Assembly: GCA_037576195.1 (NCBI GenBank)
Contig: CM075102.1
Location: 33,910,745 to 33,974,744 of the forward strand
Direction of reading: 5' to 3'
Source: Phytoseiulus persimilis
Lineage: Eukaryota; Arthropoda; Arachnida; Mesostigmata; Phytoseiidae
DNA length: 64,000 nt
Shown: positions 34,231 to 46,300 of the stretch, one piece after another
How positions within the stretch are numbered: the stretch's first letter is position 1
How the letters are laid out: every line of letters begins with the position of its first letter
Position numbers and translations under genes: made by a program
Notes under the pieces: model-generated
Told to the model about the DNA's origin: nothing
The model's input: the letters and a program-made list of their open reading frames with translations, nothing else
The model's database searches: none

Positions 34231-37021
34231 TCTCAAACATCCACCCTGTATTCTAGCATTCCTCGATAATCTGATATCCAGCATACCATAATGAGTAGCC
34301 TGATTCGGAGACTGGGATCGGAGTCGTTGAAGTCGTTACTTTCCACGAACCCGCTTGTTTTGACCGGAGCGTGGGAACAGAATAATGCTCACTTTTTTCA
34401 CGTTCTGTGACAGGAGTGCTTCCGAGGGGGTTGCAGCGGAACTGATTCGAAGACGGGATCGTTTTTGTCCAACTCTCTGCTACTCACCGTAATGGAGAAA
34501 CACCGGAGTGGATACGAAGTTGATATTCATTCATCACGGATGTAAACGGGCGCCGAACTCGCCAGTCACGACTTTTTTTGGATACCCTCCTTCCCAGCGA
34601 ACGCGTGAATATGCTCCATCTGGATCATTATTCATGAGAGATATTATCACCAAATATGAACAGGGGGTCTTTTCCCCGAGCCGATGCAAATTAAGGCTTC
34701 AGCTGCAAAAAGTCGAGGGCCTGTGACACGACGTTTCCTTACGATCATATTCATCCCATTTTAGCCGCTCCGAAGGCAGTGACAGCAAAAAGGCACTGCT
34801 GCTGGAACCAACGTCGAGGGTTCGGAGGGGATCGAGTCGCAGCTGACATGCACAGCATTGTCAAATACAGTCAGGCCTCGACCTGAGTCGTTTCTGAGGA
34901 ATGCAAAAACGACGTGAATCGAGGCTCTGCTGCACATGATGCGTTTTCGCGCATATTCTGATCGTGTGGCAGAAACGTCGCGTGAAGGTTGGGAACGAAC
35001 AAAATTCTCATTCTTGTCTACGTTCTGAAGAGTTATTCTCCTTCTCTGATGTCATCCCCCTTGCCCTGTAATTTCCCTTTGGGCGCTTTCGGAGGCAGAA
35101 CTCAAAAAACCATAGACCCACATCAAACCGCGGCTGCATCGAGAGCGGCTCTCATGGTTCAAGCAACAGCAGTCCTATGGCTACCTCTAGGACACGAACG
35201 AACACAGCTTCCGAAACGGAAGCACAGACGAGATGAGAACACCGACTCAGATCAGAACCATGTGAGAAAGATCCGGTGAAGGATAAAAGTAAGGTATCTT
35301 GAATGGCTGGCAACGAGGATGCGAAGCAGAGTTCTACGGAAAATGAACATTCTCATGCGTAATCATAAACTATCACACTTCGCAGATTCTGTCCGGCCTC
35401 GGAGAACATCAGGCCTTCGGTCTTCGCTCGCCCGTGTGCACTGCGCTAACGCGGTCAAGAACAGCATGAGTCACATCATCCTTAGAACACAGGCTTCCAG
35501 ATACCAAGTAGACTATGTAGATGACGACCGAGAGCGTGGCGGAGCCAGTGAAAGAAATGATCGGTAACAGTGAGAGTGAGAAATGCAGGGATATCAGCAA
35601 AACCGGAAGGATACCTTCACTCGGAAAGAAGTGCCGGGGACGGGCAACTCCTCCGATTCACAAGAGATACGACCGGTCAATAGCGCTTTGAAGGGCAGAT
35701 AGGTGATGAGTAAGGGCTGATAAGGATGAGTAAGGAAAATAGAAGATAGAGGGACGCTAGCGCAAACATGGCTGCCGACAGAGCGGATTCCATGCAGTTC
35801 CCGGCCGCCGAACAGCAGATGGAAGTGTGTTCCAGAGGAATCACCGAAGTGCCAGAGCAATGGATACGAGTATCGGGGCGAGAGGTTACGTGCTGCGATT
35901 CCATGGAATACGGAGATAGAGCGAAATGACGGGGTTTTAAAATCGTTCCCGTTCCGAATATATCTGCAGACTGTGTAGGTGGGAAGACGTATTCTCATGC
36001 GTGCTCCGTCTGGAGTCAATAGAGCGGGGGAGCTCGAGTGGGGCCTGCGGAATCGGGTCCTTTTTTGTTCTCTTCGGGAGCAAAATTAAAAAACTCCGGG
36101 TTGGTAGTATAACATACTACCGTTAAAACCCAGAGTATCTGCTGTGAGCCCTCGGTGAGGTGACCTGCGCACGGGGCATGATCTTTTTTTCAAACTCGGA
36201 GGGCGATGTCTGGAGCAATTATCGAGATCTTATGCAGTTCGTTCGGCCACTCTCATGCGAGCAGAGAGTACGAAATTTCTGACCGAAACTCTGAGATCTC
36301 TAGCACGAGATCAACGAATTCTCACTGCTCGAGCAGAAACCTCGTTGTAGGATCAGCGATCTTGATATGAGACCTCTAAGCTTCGTGATTCAGATTGCCT
36401 CGAGTTCAATCATTCCCCACTCATCAATTCGTCTCCATTTTGTCCAACATGAATTCACGTCTTGAGAACTTGAGCCGTGGTAGAAATTCAAAGCACAGCG
36501 TCTGACACGCCGAACGCATCCGATTTCTCCGGTCAAATCCCGAAATTCGGCCAATTTTCGAGGCACAAATGATAGATTGAATAACCTGGAAAGGAACTGA
36601 GTGGTGGTTCGAGAGTGGCTCATAGGGACGTCCACTTCCCTGCCCAATTGATTCCACTGCGTCTCTCGGAAACCGACAAAAACGATTATTCATGCTGATT
36701 CCCGAGCTTTTCGAGGGGGTGCACATATTGGTCTTGAACTGAATCTCGAATTGCTCGAGTGAATGCCGGAATCGAATGAGGGCTTCTCCCGTAAACTTGT
36801 GACCCTTCCGGGAAAATTGAAGCGCTTTCGGTTCATCACGAGCGAAGTTCGAGGGCAGATCAGAGCCTCGAAATTCGTTACATAAATGACGAAGTACTAG
36901 CATAGTGTACCAAAGCCACAGGGAACGACGTTTTCACGACATAAATATGACGCGCACTCATCGCACCTTGCGCACGATCTCCGATTCTCAGTCGAGACCG
37001 GAGCTGTGCTTAATCTCTTCG
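34231..37021. other. stretch downstream of the Echinoid-like fragment, no gene supported
   Basis: If the Echinoid-like gene continued normally, its transmembrane and cytoplasmic exons should begin here on the minus strand. I cannot find them. Minus-strand frames at about 35409-35600 and 35677-35904 are hydrophobic, with two to three membrane-like segments (for example LSVVIYIVYLVSG), and could belong to a polytopic membrane protein. They carry no family signature. A 44-base imperfect palindrome lies at 36093-36136. Confidence 0.35.
36093..36136. repeat. imperfect palindrome, possible hairpin
   Basis: The inner arms GGTAGTAT and ATACTACC are perfectly complementary around a 3-base loop. After a 5-base bulge, the outer arms ACTCCGGGTT and AACCCAGAGT pair with one mismatch. 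It could be the end of a small transposon, a snapback sequence or a structured RNA. No matching second copy was seen in the window. Confidence 0.6.
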
Positions 37022-37022
37022 N
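37022..37022. other. single N, probable collapsed assembly gap inside the Echinoid-like gene
   Basis: The undetermined base interrupts the second fibronectin III domain of the Echinoid-like protein. On the far side of it the frame no longer resembles fibronectin III, and no transmembrane segment follows. Confidence 0.65.
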
Positions 37023-39680
37023 GACGAAGTGGTCCAGCGACGCCTTCGGTGGGACGTGATTGAGGCTCACGTGAACCATTCCGTTGGTGAAGTCGTACTG
37101 CGCGACCGGGAGCGGCATGTCTTGGACCGCCAGCTTCGTCAGGACTTCGGTCGGCTCGGAGAAGCCGGAATGGCCGCGGGGATTGCTCGCCATGACCTTG
37201 AAGGCGTACCTGGACAGGGACTCGAGTCCGGGAATGGAGCAGGGGTTCGACTGGCGGCAGGACTCGTTCTTCTCCCGGCCGTTCTCATCGGCGTAGTTCA
37301 CGATGTAGATCGTGTCGGCGAAGCCACCGTTGAAGCCGGGTCTCCAGGCCAAAGTGATCCGATCCGATTGGGTGTCCACAGCGACCACGTCGGTGGGCTT
37401 GTCCGGCTGGCTCTTCTTCACCAGTTTGATGATGGTTCTCTGGTCCTGACCGATTTTGTTGAACGCCCGGCAGGTGTAATCACCGTAGTCGTCTTCCTTG
37501 ATGTTGGAGATCTTCAGCAGACCCGTGTAGATGTCATCGCCGTTGTCGGTTTTGTTCGTCGAGTACTGGCTGTAGGTGCCGACGGTCCGACTGCGGTACG
37601 TCCATTCGAAAGTCGGCTCGGGGTAGGCCTGCATCCTGCATTCGAGGTAGGCAGTCTCGCCGACATCGAAAGCCACTCGGTTGTAGGTGTGCCGGACTTC
37701 AGGCGAGTGTTCCACGCGGAGCGTCATTTCGGAGTTCGAAGTTTCCCCGAAGCCGTTGCTGAAGAGGCAAGCGTACTTTCCGCGTTCGTTGGCGGTCAGC
37801 GGTTTGACGAAGCTCAGCGAAGAGCTGACGGTGACGGTTTTCTGCGCTTCGGTGTTCTCTGTCGTCGAGATGCTGAACCTCTGATCGACGGTGGAGATGT
37901 TCTGACCGTTGTGGGTCCACCAGACGAACGGTTTCGGCTTTCCGGAAGCGCGACAGCTGATTTGCTGAGGGGTCTCTCCGGTGCGGCGGATGATCTGAGG
38001 TCGGAGCGGGACGGAGATCTGAGGCGCCTCGTTGACCTGAAGGAACACTCGAGCGACTGTCCCTTTGCCGAGGTCGTTCTTCGGCTGGCAGTAGTAGGTG
38101 CCTTCATGGTCTTGGTGCACAGAAATTATGGTGTAGTTGGCTCGTCTCGAGAGCTCGGTGTGTTCGCTTCCTTCTTTCCACCAGCGGTATTCGGGTCTGG
38201 GGTATCCTTTAGGGTCAGAGGTGCACTCGAGGGTGAAAGATTTCTTCACGACGGCGATCGGGTTCTTGGGCAGAATGCGAGTCGTTCCCGGTTCGTCTGC
38301 AAGATAAAGATAGCGTTACCAGCTGCCCTCCGAGAGTTATTTTCCCTCCGTGATCTCCTTCTTCTCCCTAAATGAGATCCATTAGCCGCGCGATACGGAT
38401 AATCTCGTTCGTCTGATAGTATCCGATTCTGTGTCTTTCTTTTCCTACCCCTCTTCTTCTCGTCACTCGACGCGACGGCCGCCGACAACAGATTCGCTCA
38501 GGAGGAAAAACAGTGGTGAACTTACGTTTCACGTTCAGCTGCAGAGTAGCGTTGCCAACAACCTTCGATTCGAAAGCTGCTCGGCCCACAGCTGAACGAA
38601 TCATGGTAACTTCAGCCACGCAGAAGTAGAGGCCATCGTCCTTCGATGAAGCTCGCTCGATGTTGAGCACGGGACCTTCTTGGCGGAAGTCGTCCCCTTC
38701 TCGGATCCAGTAGACCTTCGATGGCTCAGGGTTCGATTCCACTTGGCAGTTGACGTTGACCCGATCGCCCTGGTTCGCTTCGCGCTCAGGTGGGATGACT
38801 TTCACGTTGGGCCCGAAGAGGACGTCGAGCTTGACCGTGGCCTTGCCTTCGGGCTGGACTCCGTTCGTCGCGACGCAGGTGTAGTCGTTCGAGTCTTCGG
38901 GCTTCACGGCCTTCAGGACGTGGGTCGAGGCGTGGCTGACCAGCTGATTGTCGCGCAGCCACCTCAAGCTGCGGATCTCGGGGTTGCCTTCGGCCTTGCA
39001 TGTCAGCACCGCGTCGTCACCCTGCATGACCCGGAGAACCTCTTCCTCGACGGTGACTTTGGGCGAGTACGAAACCCGCAACGTGACCTTGGTGTCGAGA
39101 TGAGTTCCGGCGGGCAGAGCTCGGCTCCTGACCATGCAGGTGTACTGAGTTCGGTCGTCGCTCTTCAGAGGCGTTATGGTCAGGATGGCTCTCGTCGGGT
39201 TCTTCCGGACTCCCCCGGGAATAAGAATCGATGGGATTTCCTGCCCGTTCTTCATCCAAGAAATGTCGGGATCCGGACTTCCGTTCATCGACGAACACGT
39301 CAGGTTGAAGGGTTTGCCCTCTTCAGCGAGCGGCTGGTTTGGCGTTATTTTCGGATCCCCGGGCGCCATCAGGATTGTGACCTGATGCTCCTTGGTGAAA
39401 TACTGCTTGCCGGTCTTTTCCTGCTTCGCCAGGCACTGGAATATTCCGTTATCGCGCTCATATCGGGCGGAATCGATTTCGAGCGTGTAGTTGTCGGCCT
39501 GGAGGTTGACGGTGTACTGCGGCCGGAGGGACGAGGGCCCGAAGGCCACGACGTCGCGGTTCGCGTCTCCCGAGGGTTGGAAGTTCCAGTACTTGAGGCT
39601 GTTGCTCGGAGTGCTTAGCAGCGGACAGATGAGCATCAGGCTGTCGCCTTCCCGGATGTCATGCTCTTCTGGCGGTATCA
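37023..39680 (-). CDS. Echinoid-like immunoglobulin-superfamily adhesion protein, extracellular part
   Basis: This encodes a cell-surface adhesion protein resembling Drosophila Echinoid/Friend-of-echinoid, which sits at adherens junctions and tunes EGFR, Notch and Hippo signalling. Two exons are clear, in minus-strand order: 39680-38526 and 38296 down to the N at 37022, joined in phase 1. They encode seven Ig domains of roughly 90-105 residues, each with its Cys pair and a DxGxYxC-type motif (such as EDDYGDYTCRAF in Ig7). One full fibronectin III domain follows (PDKPTDVVAVDTQ to FSEPTEVLTK), then the beginning of a second. Seven Ig plus two FN3 is the Echinoid layout; nephrin and Kirre have different counts. 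The transmembrane and cytoplasmic parts are missing because the sequence breaks at the N. The signal peptide is not on the first of these exons, which starts in phase 1. A fitting signal exon lies at 59933-59984. Confidence 0.8.
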
Positions 39681-40061
39681 CTGGAAAGAGAAGAAGAAAA
39701 CTGTTGGTCTCTGGGCTTTGAGAACGGAACCCTCGGTTCCTGCTACCGGCCCGCTCCTTGGCAAAAGCGACATCTGGCTCCCCCGACCGACTCTCTGTTT
39801 TCTAGTCACATGAATCTCAGTCAGTGGAACAGACGGATACTTCCCGGAATGGAACCTTCCCCGAGACATTTATCTGATAACACCGTTCCGCACCATCCGA
39901 CTGTCGTTGTCGGTCCGACGAGTGGCCCATCGATCGATCGATCGGTAGCTTACCCACTCTGTCGGTCAGCCCCAAAGACATCTGTTCAGAGTCGAAGACG
40001 AGGACTAAGTAACAGAGGTTCCGCGCAAAGTTCACACGACGGTTCCGTTCGGACGCGCTCC

Positions 40062-40090
40062 GCCGCCTCCGGGCCGGCCGGCCGGTTCCG
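40062..40090. repeat. short GGCC-rich tandem tract
   Basis: A brief GCCG/GGCC-rich run (ccgggccggccggccggttc). It is typical of the GC-rich non-coding DNA here, and no function is visible. Confidence 0.5.
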
Positions 40091-42483
40091 ATACTTCTTG
40101 AGTGAGGCATGCTTGTCAATCGAACTTCACTGGAAGTTCCGTCGGCAAAACTGGAATGGCGTGCTCGTCCATCGATTGCCCGCGAACCGCTCGCTCGGTT
40201 CACACGAAAAACAAATATTCTAAGCATGAAGCGGCACCTGCGATCGCAGAAGCCGACAGATCGAGGCGTGGACATTAACCTAGAACCGTGCCATCTTCGC
40301 GGAGAAGCCATCGGCGGCGATGGCGGCTGCGTGAACCAGCTGTGGCCGCGTCCGGGAAGACGATCGTACGCTAATCGGCACGGCAAGCAAGCGAGCAAGT
40401 CAGCAACCAGCGCAAGACGGCCGGCCGCTCAAATACGGTAGCAATTACGTGGACCGCGAACCCCGCAGGGCTCAGGGAATCAGGAAGAAAGAGGAAAAGA
40501 CCCGGCCGACGAGTCACCTAATCATCAAAGTGTCAATGTGTCTTGATGGTCGAGCAGATTACGCTCGAGGGTATCGCTCGACAGGAGCTCTGGCGGACGG
40601 AACAAACGATGCTCCGACAACGACAAATCGACCATGAGTGGATCGAGCCATCAGAAACCTTTATGCATTCGTTGCCAACCAGGACAATCGGTATGCGCTC
40701 TCCGTGACTGCAGGAAGTCCAGTCACACCCACGAGGAGTGACCGCCTGCAACACGACTTCAACGATTCACTGAGAGTGAGAGACCGAGTCGAGAGTTTTC
40801 CATCATTCCCAAATAGGAATACATTCCGTGGAGCATCAGGCGACGGGCTTTTGGGAATGTTTTCAGAAAGACTCTTCCGGTTTGCTCAGAAAGCTCCGCG
40901 CGGAGAAAGCCATGGCCATCGGTGCGCAGTTCCATTTCAGTGTCTGCTCATGTTAGAAAGAGAATAGACAGCTAAATGGCAGCCTGGCGCTCCCACGATA
41001 TAGTACGGGAAGCAGCGAGTGGAAGGAGTAGTGGACTGAAGCAGAGGCGTCGGAGGTTTCAATCGTCCGGAAGCCTGTCCAGAACTTCAAACTGGAGTGA
41101 AACGTGGGCAGTCTGCGAAAAGCGAGAAAAAAAGAGACGTGCGCGAAATTGACTTGAGTCAAACATTTTCGCCTCACTGTCAGCTGCTCAACGGACCGGT
41201 CGGCAGGCAGGCCGGCCCTCTGGCTTCGGTTCGAAAGTGAAAACGTTCGAGAGGACTGTTTCTAGTTGATGCAATAAGCGAGCCGGTCAACCGCGAAGAA
41301 AACCGTGATCGGTTCTCGAAGTTCATCGCGGAATACTCGCCTCTCATACTCGCGGGATCTCCGAGCCCACACGGTCCGACCACCGTCGACCCGCTCCGAT
41401 TACCGATCGCCGGATCGGACGCTCGACGAGGAATTCCGATGTCTTGAACAATAGAGAGATTCTGCTCTCAGAGATCAACAAGCCGTCAAGAGCGGGACGA
41501 CCGCACAGAGTTCCAGTGCCCCAGCTCGTCAGACCTTTGACCAGTGGATATGTAAACACTCATAATGCGAGCTCTGCGGTTGGTCTTTGTGCTCGCTGAT
41601 CGGTCAGTTGAGTTGTAGGTTGGTGTCACAACAACGTCAGCTGAACGTCGCGTCGGCCCGTCGTCAGTTCTCTCTCGAAGCTTCCAGCGGGGCGCGTCTC
41701 GAGGTGGAGTTGGCCGGGAAGAGGGCGAAACTCAGAAAAATACGAAGAAATATGCCGCGAAACTCCTTTGACTGAGACACGAAGCCGACGCTTCAAGCAG
41801 GCGCAATGAAAATCAAGCGGACCAGGGCGTCGACCGTTGGCGTCGCCTGCTACGATAACAAAATTCACCGCTGCTTCCTTGACAAACGCGAAACGAGCAA
41901 GCAAGAAACAGTCGACTATTTGTCTGTCGAGCGATTCGCCGGAGAGAACCAAAGTATACTACTACACATAAGAGCGTCGCGAATTGGTTCTGTTGCTGTT
42001 GCAGACCCCGGTGTCTGAGGTGTTGTTGCTCGCGCTGGCGCCAGGCGACGATAGGGAAGGAATCGAAATCGGCAGTGGTTTCAAAAAGCAATCCGCCCCG
42101 ATTGAAGCCGGTGAACAGCGAACGAAGTCATTGATGTCGTTTCCTGCTAAGGGGCAGCGAGCGCATTGTTTGGGTGTTGGTTGTCGTGGCGTTTGCCGCC
42201 ACCGAGCGAAACCGTGGCCCGCAGTCGATTGCTTCGATCCGTCGATGCTTTTTGTTGAATCGCTTCGGAAGTTGTTCGGGTAGAACCGCTTAATCCCTTC
42301 TCGCGTTCATGGTTCGCGGAACTCTTGTCGTAACGATTCTGTCGATCCGACTAGATATTTGAGCATTCATTCGGCTTAGCCGTGGCTTTCGTATGCAAGA
42401 ATTTCCGTCTGTTCATGCGGCCGTTGGCGTTCCCCGAGACGAGGCATCGCGCAGCGAATTCCCCCATCGCGGACCGTGGAGGG

Positions 42484-42501
42484 TTTCATTCATTCATTCA
42501 T
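42484..42501. repeat. tetranucleotide microsatellite (ATTC)n
   Basis: About four copies of a CATT unit in a row (ttcattcattcattcatta). A simple microsatellite. Confidence 0.6.
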
Positions 42502-43295
42502 TAACGCCAATATTGGTTCACTTCTGACCCCTATTAACAGCAGTATGGCGGCCATAGCGGCGTCGGCGATGCTTATTCCGCCGTTATGCCGACGCCAGCG
42601 CGGAGCTATTGTGGACTTCAGGAAGCGACGATGTCGACTCCGCAGTCGACGAAGACAAGTCAGCTTACCAGTGAAGCGTTCGTTGTGATTCTATTGTTTA
42701 AAGCCGGACCGTTAAAATGCCCCTTCAGCGTCATTGAGGCAATCAGGGAAGCGAAGCCGCTCAGCTCATCAGACCCTCAGTGGATGGTCAGGTGCATTTC
42801 AACGTTCGATGCAATTATCGAAGCCGGACAACTTTTCCTCCGCCTAGCCGAACTCGTTGCCATCTTCCGGTGCTCGGCTTTCTGCGCTTTTTCTCAGGGA
42901 TCATGGGATTCCGGGAAACCGTCGCCGCTGCCGCCACACCTTCACGGCGACGGTGTCACCATGTGCTGCTTCTTGAACTTTTCCCTCTAATTTTTCCTCA
43001 CATCCACGACTGGTTCATTGTTTCTGAGTTGTCCCTCTGCTGAAAATCCTCGCTTTTTGCTCGGTCGCTTGCCAGAATCTCAGTGGCCCTAGCGGCGCTT
43101 TCGAGCCGAAGTTTTCTGCGGGTGACAAAGCGACGACATCATTTTTCTGCTTGTTTTGACTCCTCTCGGTTTTTCTGTTCTTGTTATTCTCTTTCTTCTG
43201 GCTTGTTTTTCCCCGCTTGCTTTGACTCCTGCTAGACGCTTCGTCTTGAGACGAAAACTCAGTAGAAGAAAGAATCAAAACCACACGGCCCTTCT

Positions 43296-43355
43296 GCTGC
43301 TGCAGCAACAGAAGATGAAGAACTGGCAGCAGCAGCAGCAGCAGCAACAACGGAA
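43296..43355. repeat. CAG/CAA microsatellite
   Basis: Two neighbouring CAG/CTG-rich runs, the longer with about seven consecutive CAG units near 43328-43348. Open frames through it encode poly-Gln or poly-Leu only because of the repeat. Confidence 0.7.
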
Positions 43356-46300
43356 AGAAGGCATCGTCTTGCCGAACTTCGATTTTGGCCACGTCGTCGA
43401 CTTCTCGTCGAAGAGGTCGTCGTGCGAGTGAGAGCAGGGATTGACTGAAGGAACCGGCTGCCCGCCCGCTCGCTCGCTCGCCTGTCCGTCTGCCGAGCCG
43501 TCGTCTCCATCCGACTTCTGCTTCGTCGTCTTCGACGTTTTCCTCTCCTGCGGCTCCTCTTCTTCGCAATCTTCAGACGAGTTGCTGCTGCTGCAGAAGA
43601 AGACGACGAAGCCAGCAGGGACGGAAAAAATCCGTTCGCGTTGTCGCTATCGATCCGACCGAGCGGGCTGTTCGTCTCCGCCGGCCGGCTTGCCATCCGC
43701 CCGATTGGCCGGACGTTCGAACTGGCGGCCGGTACGCCGGGTCGGCTGGCAAGGTGGCCAACTCGAAAACGGTGTCGCGGCTCGAGCGCCGACTTCTCAT
43801 CTTTTCGTCATGGGCCCTCGCCCGGTTCGCAGACGCCCGCCGATCAGAAGTTGAAGTAGCCATTGATGCAGACTGCCCAGCGAAGAATCGCAATGAGCAA
43901 AATCTGCTTCGGTTTTTGGTACAAACAAACCAGCAGTTGACGGTCGAGCAGCAGACACATTGACAGCAAATCGAACGTTCCCTCGTGACACCCTTCGTTT
44001 CATAATTCTGGAGTTTTCGTTCCTCCTCGAGCAAAAGCTTTCCTCTCAGACGAGAAGATCGAAGAGCTTGCCATCCATCCCATTACGAGATATGAAAGCC
44101 TCGGACGCGACTGCACAATGGGGGGAACGAGAAATTCTCCTAAATTAGAGAAACTTCCTTTCCGTTGCGACGAAAGATGTCCTTTGCGAACTAGCGAACG
44201 CGAGTCGGCCCTCAAAAGCTGGGTTTGATCTTGGCGTTTGCCGATTCAACGGAACAACTCGATCCAACCAGACCTCGCAATGTCATTGAGCGGGGCATAC
44301 GAAGGAAACAATCAATTCCATTATTCCGAATGCAGGTCTCCTTGTTCCTCTCATTCCATTCTTTTTTCGGGCGAAAGGGCGTTCGGACGACAGCTGATCT
44401 TCTTTGCGACCGGTTGATTGCGTTCGCTGCTGGCTTCATGAATTGCATCACGGAACGAAGCGCGTCTGTCCCCTCCCAGATCATCGTCGCAGCCGGCCGA
44501 ATCCATCATGCTACATATCTCACCCGGGCTGGCACCATCAGTTAGCCCAACACGAACGAGTGAGCCCGCGGCTCACGGAACTCGCCGCGTTTCGAAGCAT
44601 GAGGTGGTTATGGAAGGCCGTTAGAAATGTCGAGCTTTTTTTCCCGATCATAGGGGATCGACTGGTGGCGACGAAGCCGAGTTTGTGGACTTGACGCCTG
44701 AATGCCAAGGTTCGGCGGGTTTTTCGATCAATCGGCCCTCAGTCGGTCGGTGGTTCGCTCGGTCGGCAGGAAGCGAGGAAACAGGACCGATTGAAACAAG
44801 AGCCCGAACCGATTCGAACAGATGAAAAAGCGGTTTGCTTCTCGGCGAGAACCTGCTGCCAGCTCGTCGCCGGAGGTGAAGTTGCGTACGTGGAACCAGG
44901 TGTTCTCGTGCGCAGAGACACTGAAACGCAAACGGCGTATGCCTGCCGGCGTCTGCACACTGGGTACTGAGACTTGCTCTTCCTTCTTCGTTTGGAGCCG
45001 TCAGGATCACCAGCTGCTACCGTGCTGGTTTCAGATGGAGCCTCTCCCGCTCGAGCGGTCTCTGGCGAGGACACCGGGTGAGACGATCTCAAGAACGTGT
45101 ACCGAAGCTGAAGTGGAGATCGACGCCACCGAGTGAATGAAGTCGAAGACTGAGTCAGGCACGGCCAAGATCGGATCTGAGGAGGAACCGAGTCCGCTAA
45201 ATCGGCGCGGAAACACAGACTACGAAGTTGGCGACCGGACGGAAACCCCGAGAAAAAAAATGAAGGCGACACCGCCCCAGGGAACCCGAGAAGAGACTCG
45301 TCCGTGTGACACTCTTGCGGACGAGCGCACGCGGTGCTCATCACGGAATGGCGGTTCTCGTCTCCGATTCGCTTCAATCTGGAACAATTGTTGGTGTCCA
45401 ATGCCCCGCTGCCGCCGCTGGAGTTGTCGTCGACGCTTCGCTGCCTCGTCGGCTCGTCCCGTCCGTTTCGTCTATCCGACCGTGATTGGCGAATATCATG
45501 ACGACACTGCTCTGACTCCGATCGTATTTTTTGCGGAAGACAACGGAGGAGCCGTCGCCGCCACCACCATCAGCTATGAGATCTAGACCGAGCATATCAA
45601 GTCTGGATGTTGGTAGGGGACGACGCATAGCGCACACGTCAACCAGTTTCCCCGGTCGCCTCCAGCCGACCCGGGTTCCTTGCGCGACTCTCTTTCAGCA
45701 CGTCGTCCGATAACGAGTTCGCGGCCAAGCCGAGCGAAAATCCTTGGAGTCGAGCCTCGTTCGATAATGGGCGGCCTCGTTTCTAATTTTTCGAGCTCGT
45801 CACTCCTCCTGTTTTCCGACGACTTCTCCCCCAGCGTCACTCGAGACGAATCCAGCATCCCCTCCACCTGTGCTCGAGTCCGGAACGTCACCCCTGTGGC
45901 ATTCTGATGATCGCATCCGGTGCCGAATCGATGTTGGTGCGCGAAATTCGATGTCTTCTTGGCGCTTCGCGGCCGTTCGTGAAGTTCTGTCTGGTGAGAA
46001 ACCCGAGAAGCCAGAACCAGAGTCGGCAAAGCCGTTAATACTGAAGATAACAGCCGTAGCTGAAATAGTCTGACCGAGTCGAAGATTTGAATTGAATTCG
46101 CGGCCGCTCGAGAGTTTTACAACACGTTCGTCTCGGCCGATTGGTTCAGCGAGGTTCGTTCCAGAGAACCGTTCTCGTGTTTCTGGACGAGGGAACGGCC
46201 CGACGACTGGCACCGCGATAATGTTCATGCCAACTACTACCACTACTGGAACGCGTCGCTGGGAGGAGCTGACGACTCCCAGCTACGGGACGCGACCGTT

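Noticed and set aside
37029-38375. 448-codon plus-strand open frame
   Set aside because: It is the exact antisense of the Ig/FN3 exon of the Echinoid-like gene. The domain content is on the minus strand; codon bias of the real exon keeps the opposite frame open.
38680-39618. 312-codon plus-strand open frame
   Set aside because: Antisense shadow of the first Ig exon of the Echinoid-like gene, with no family resemblance.
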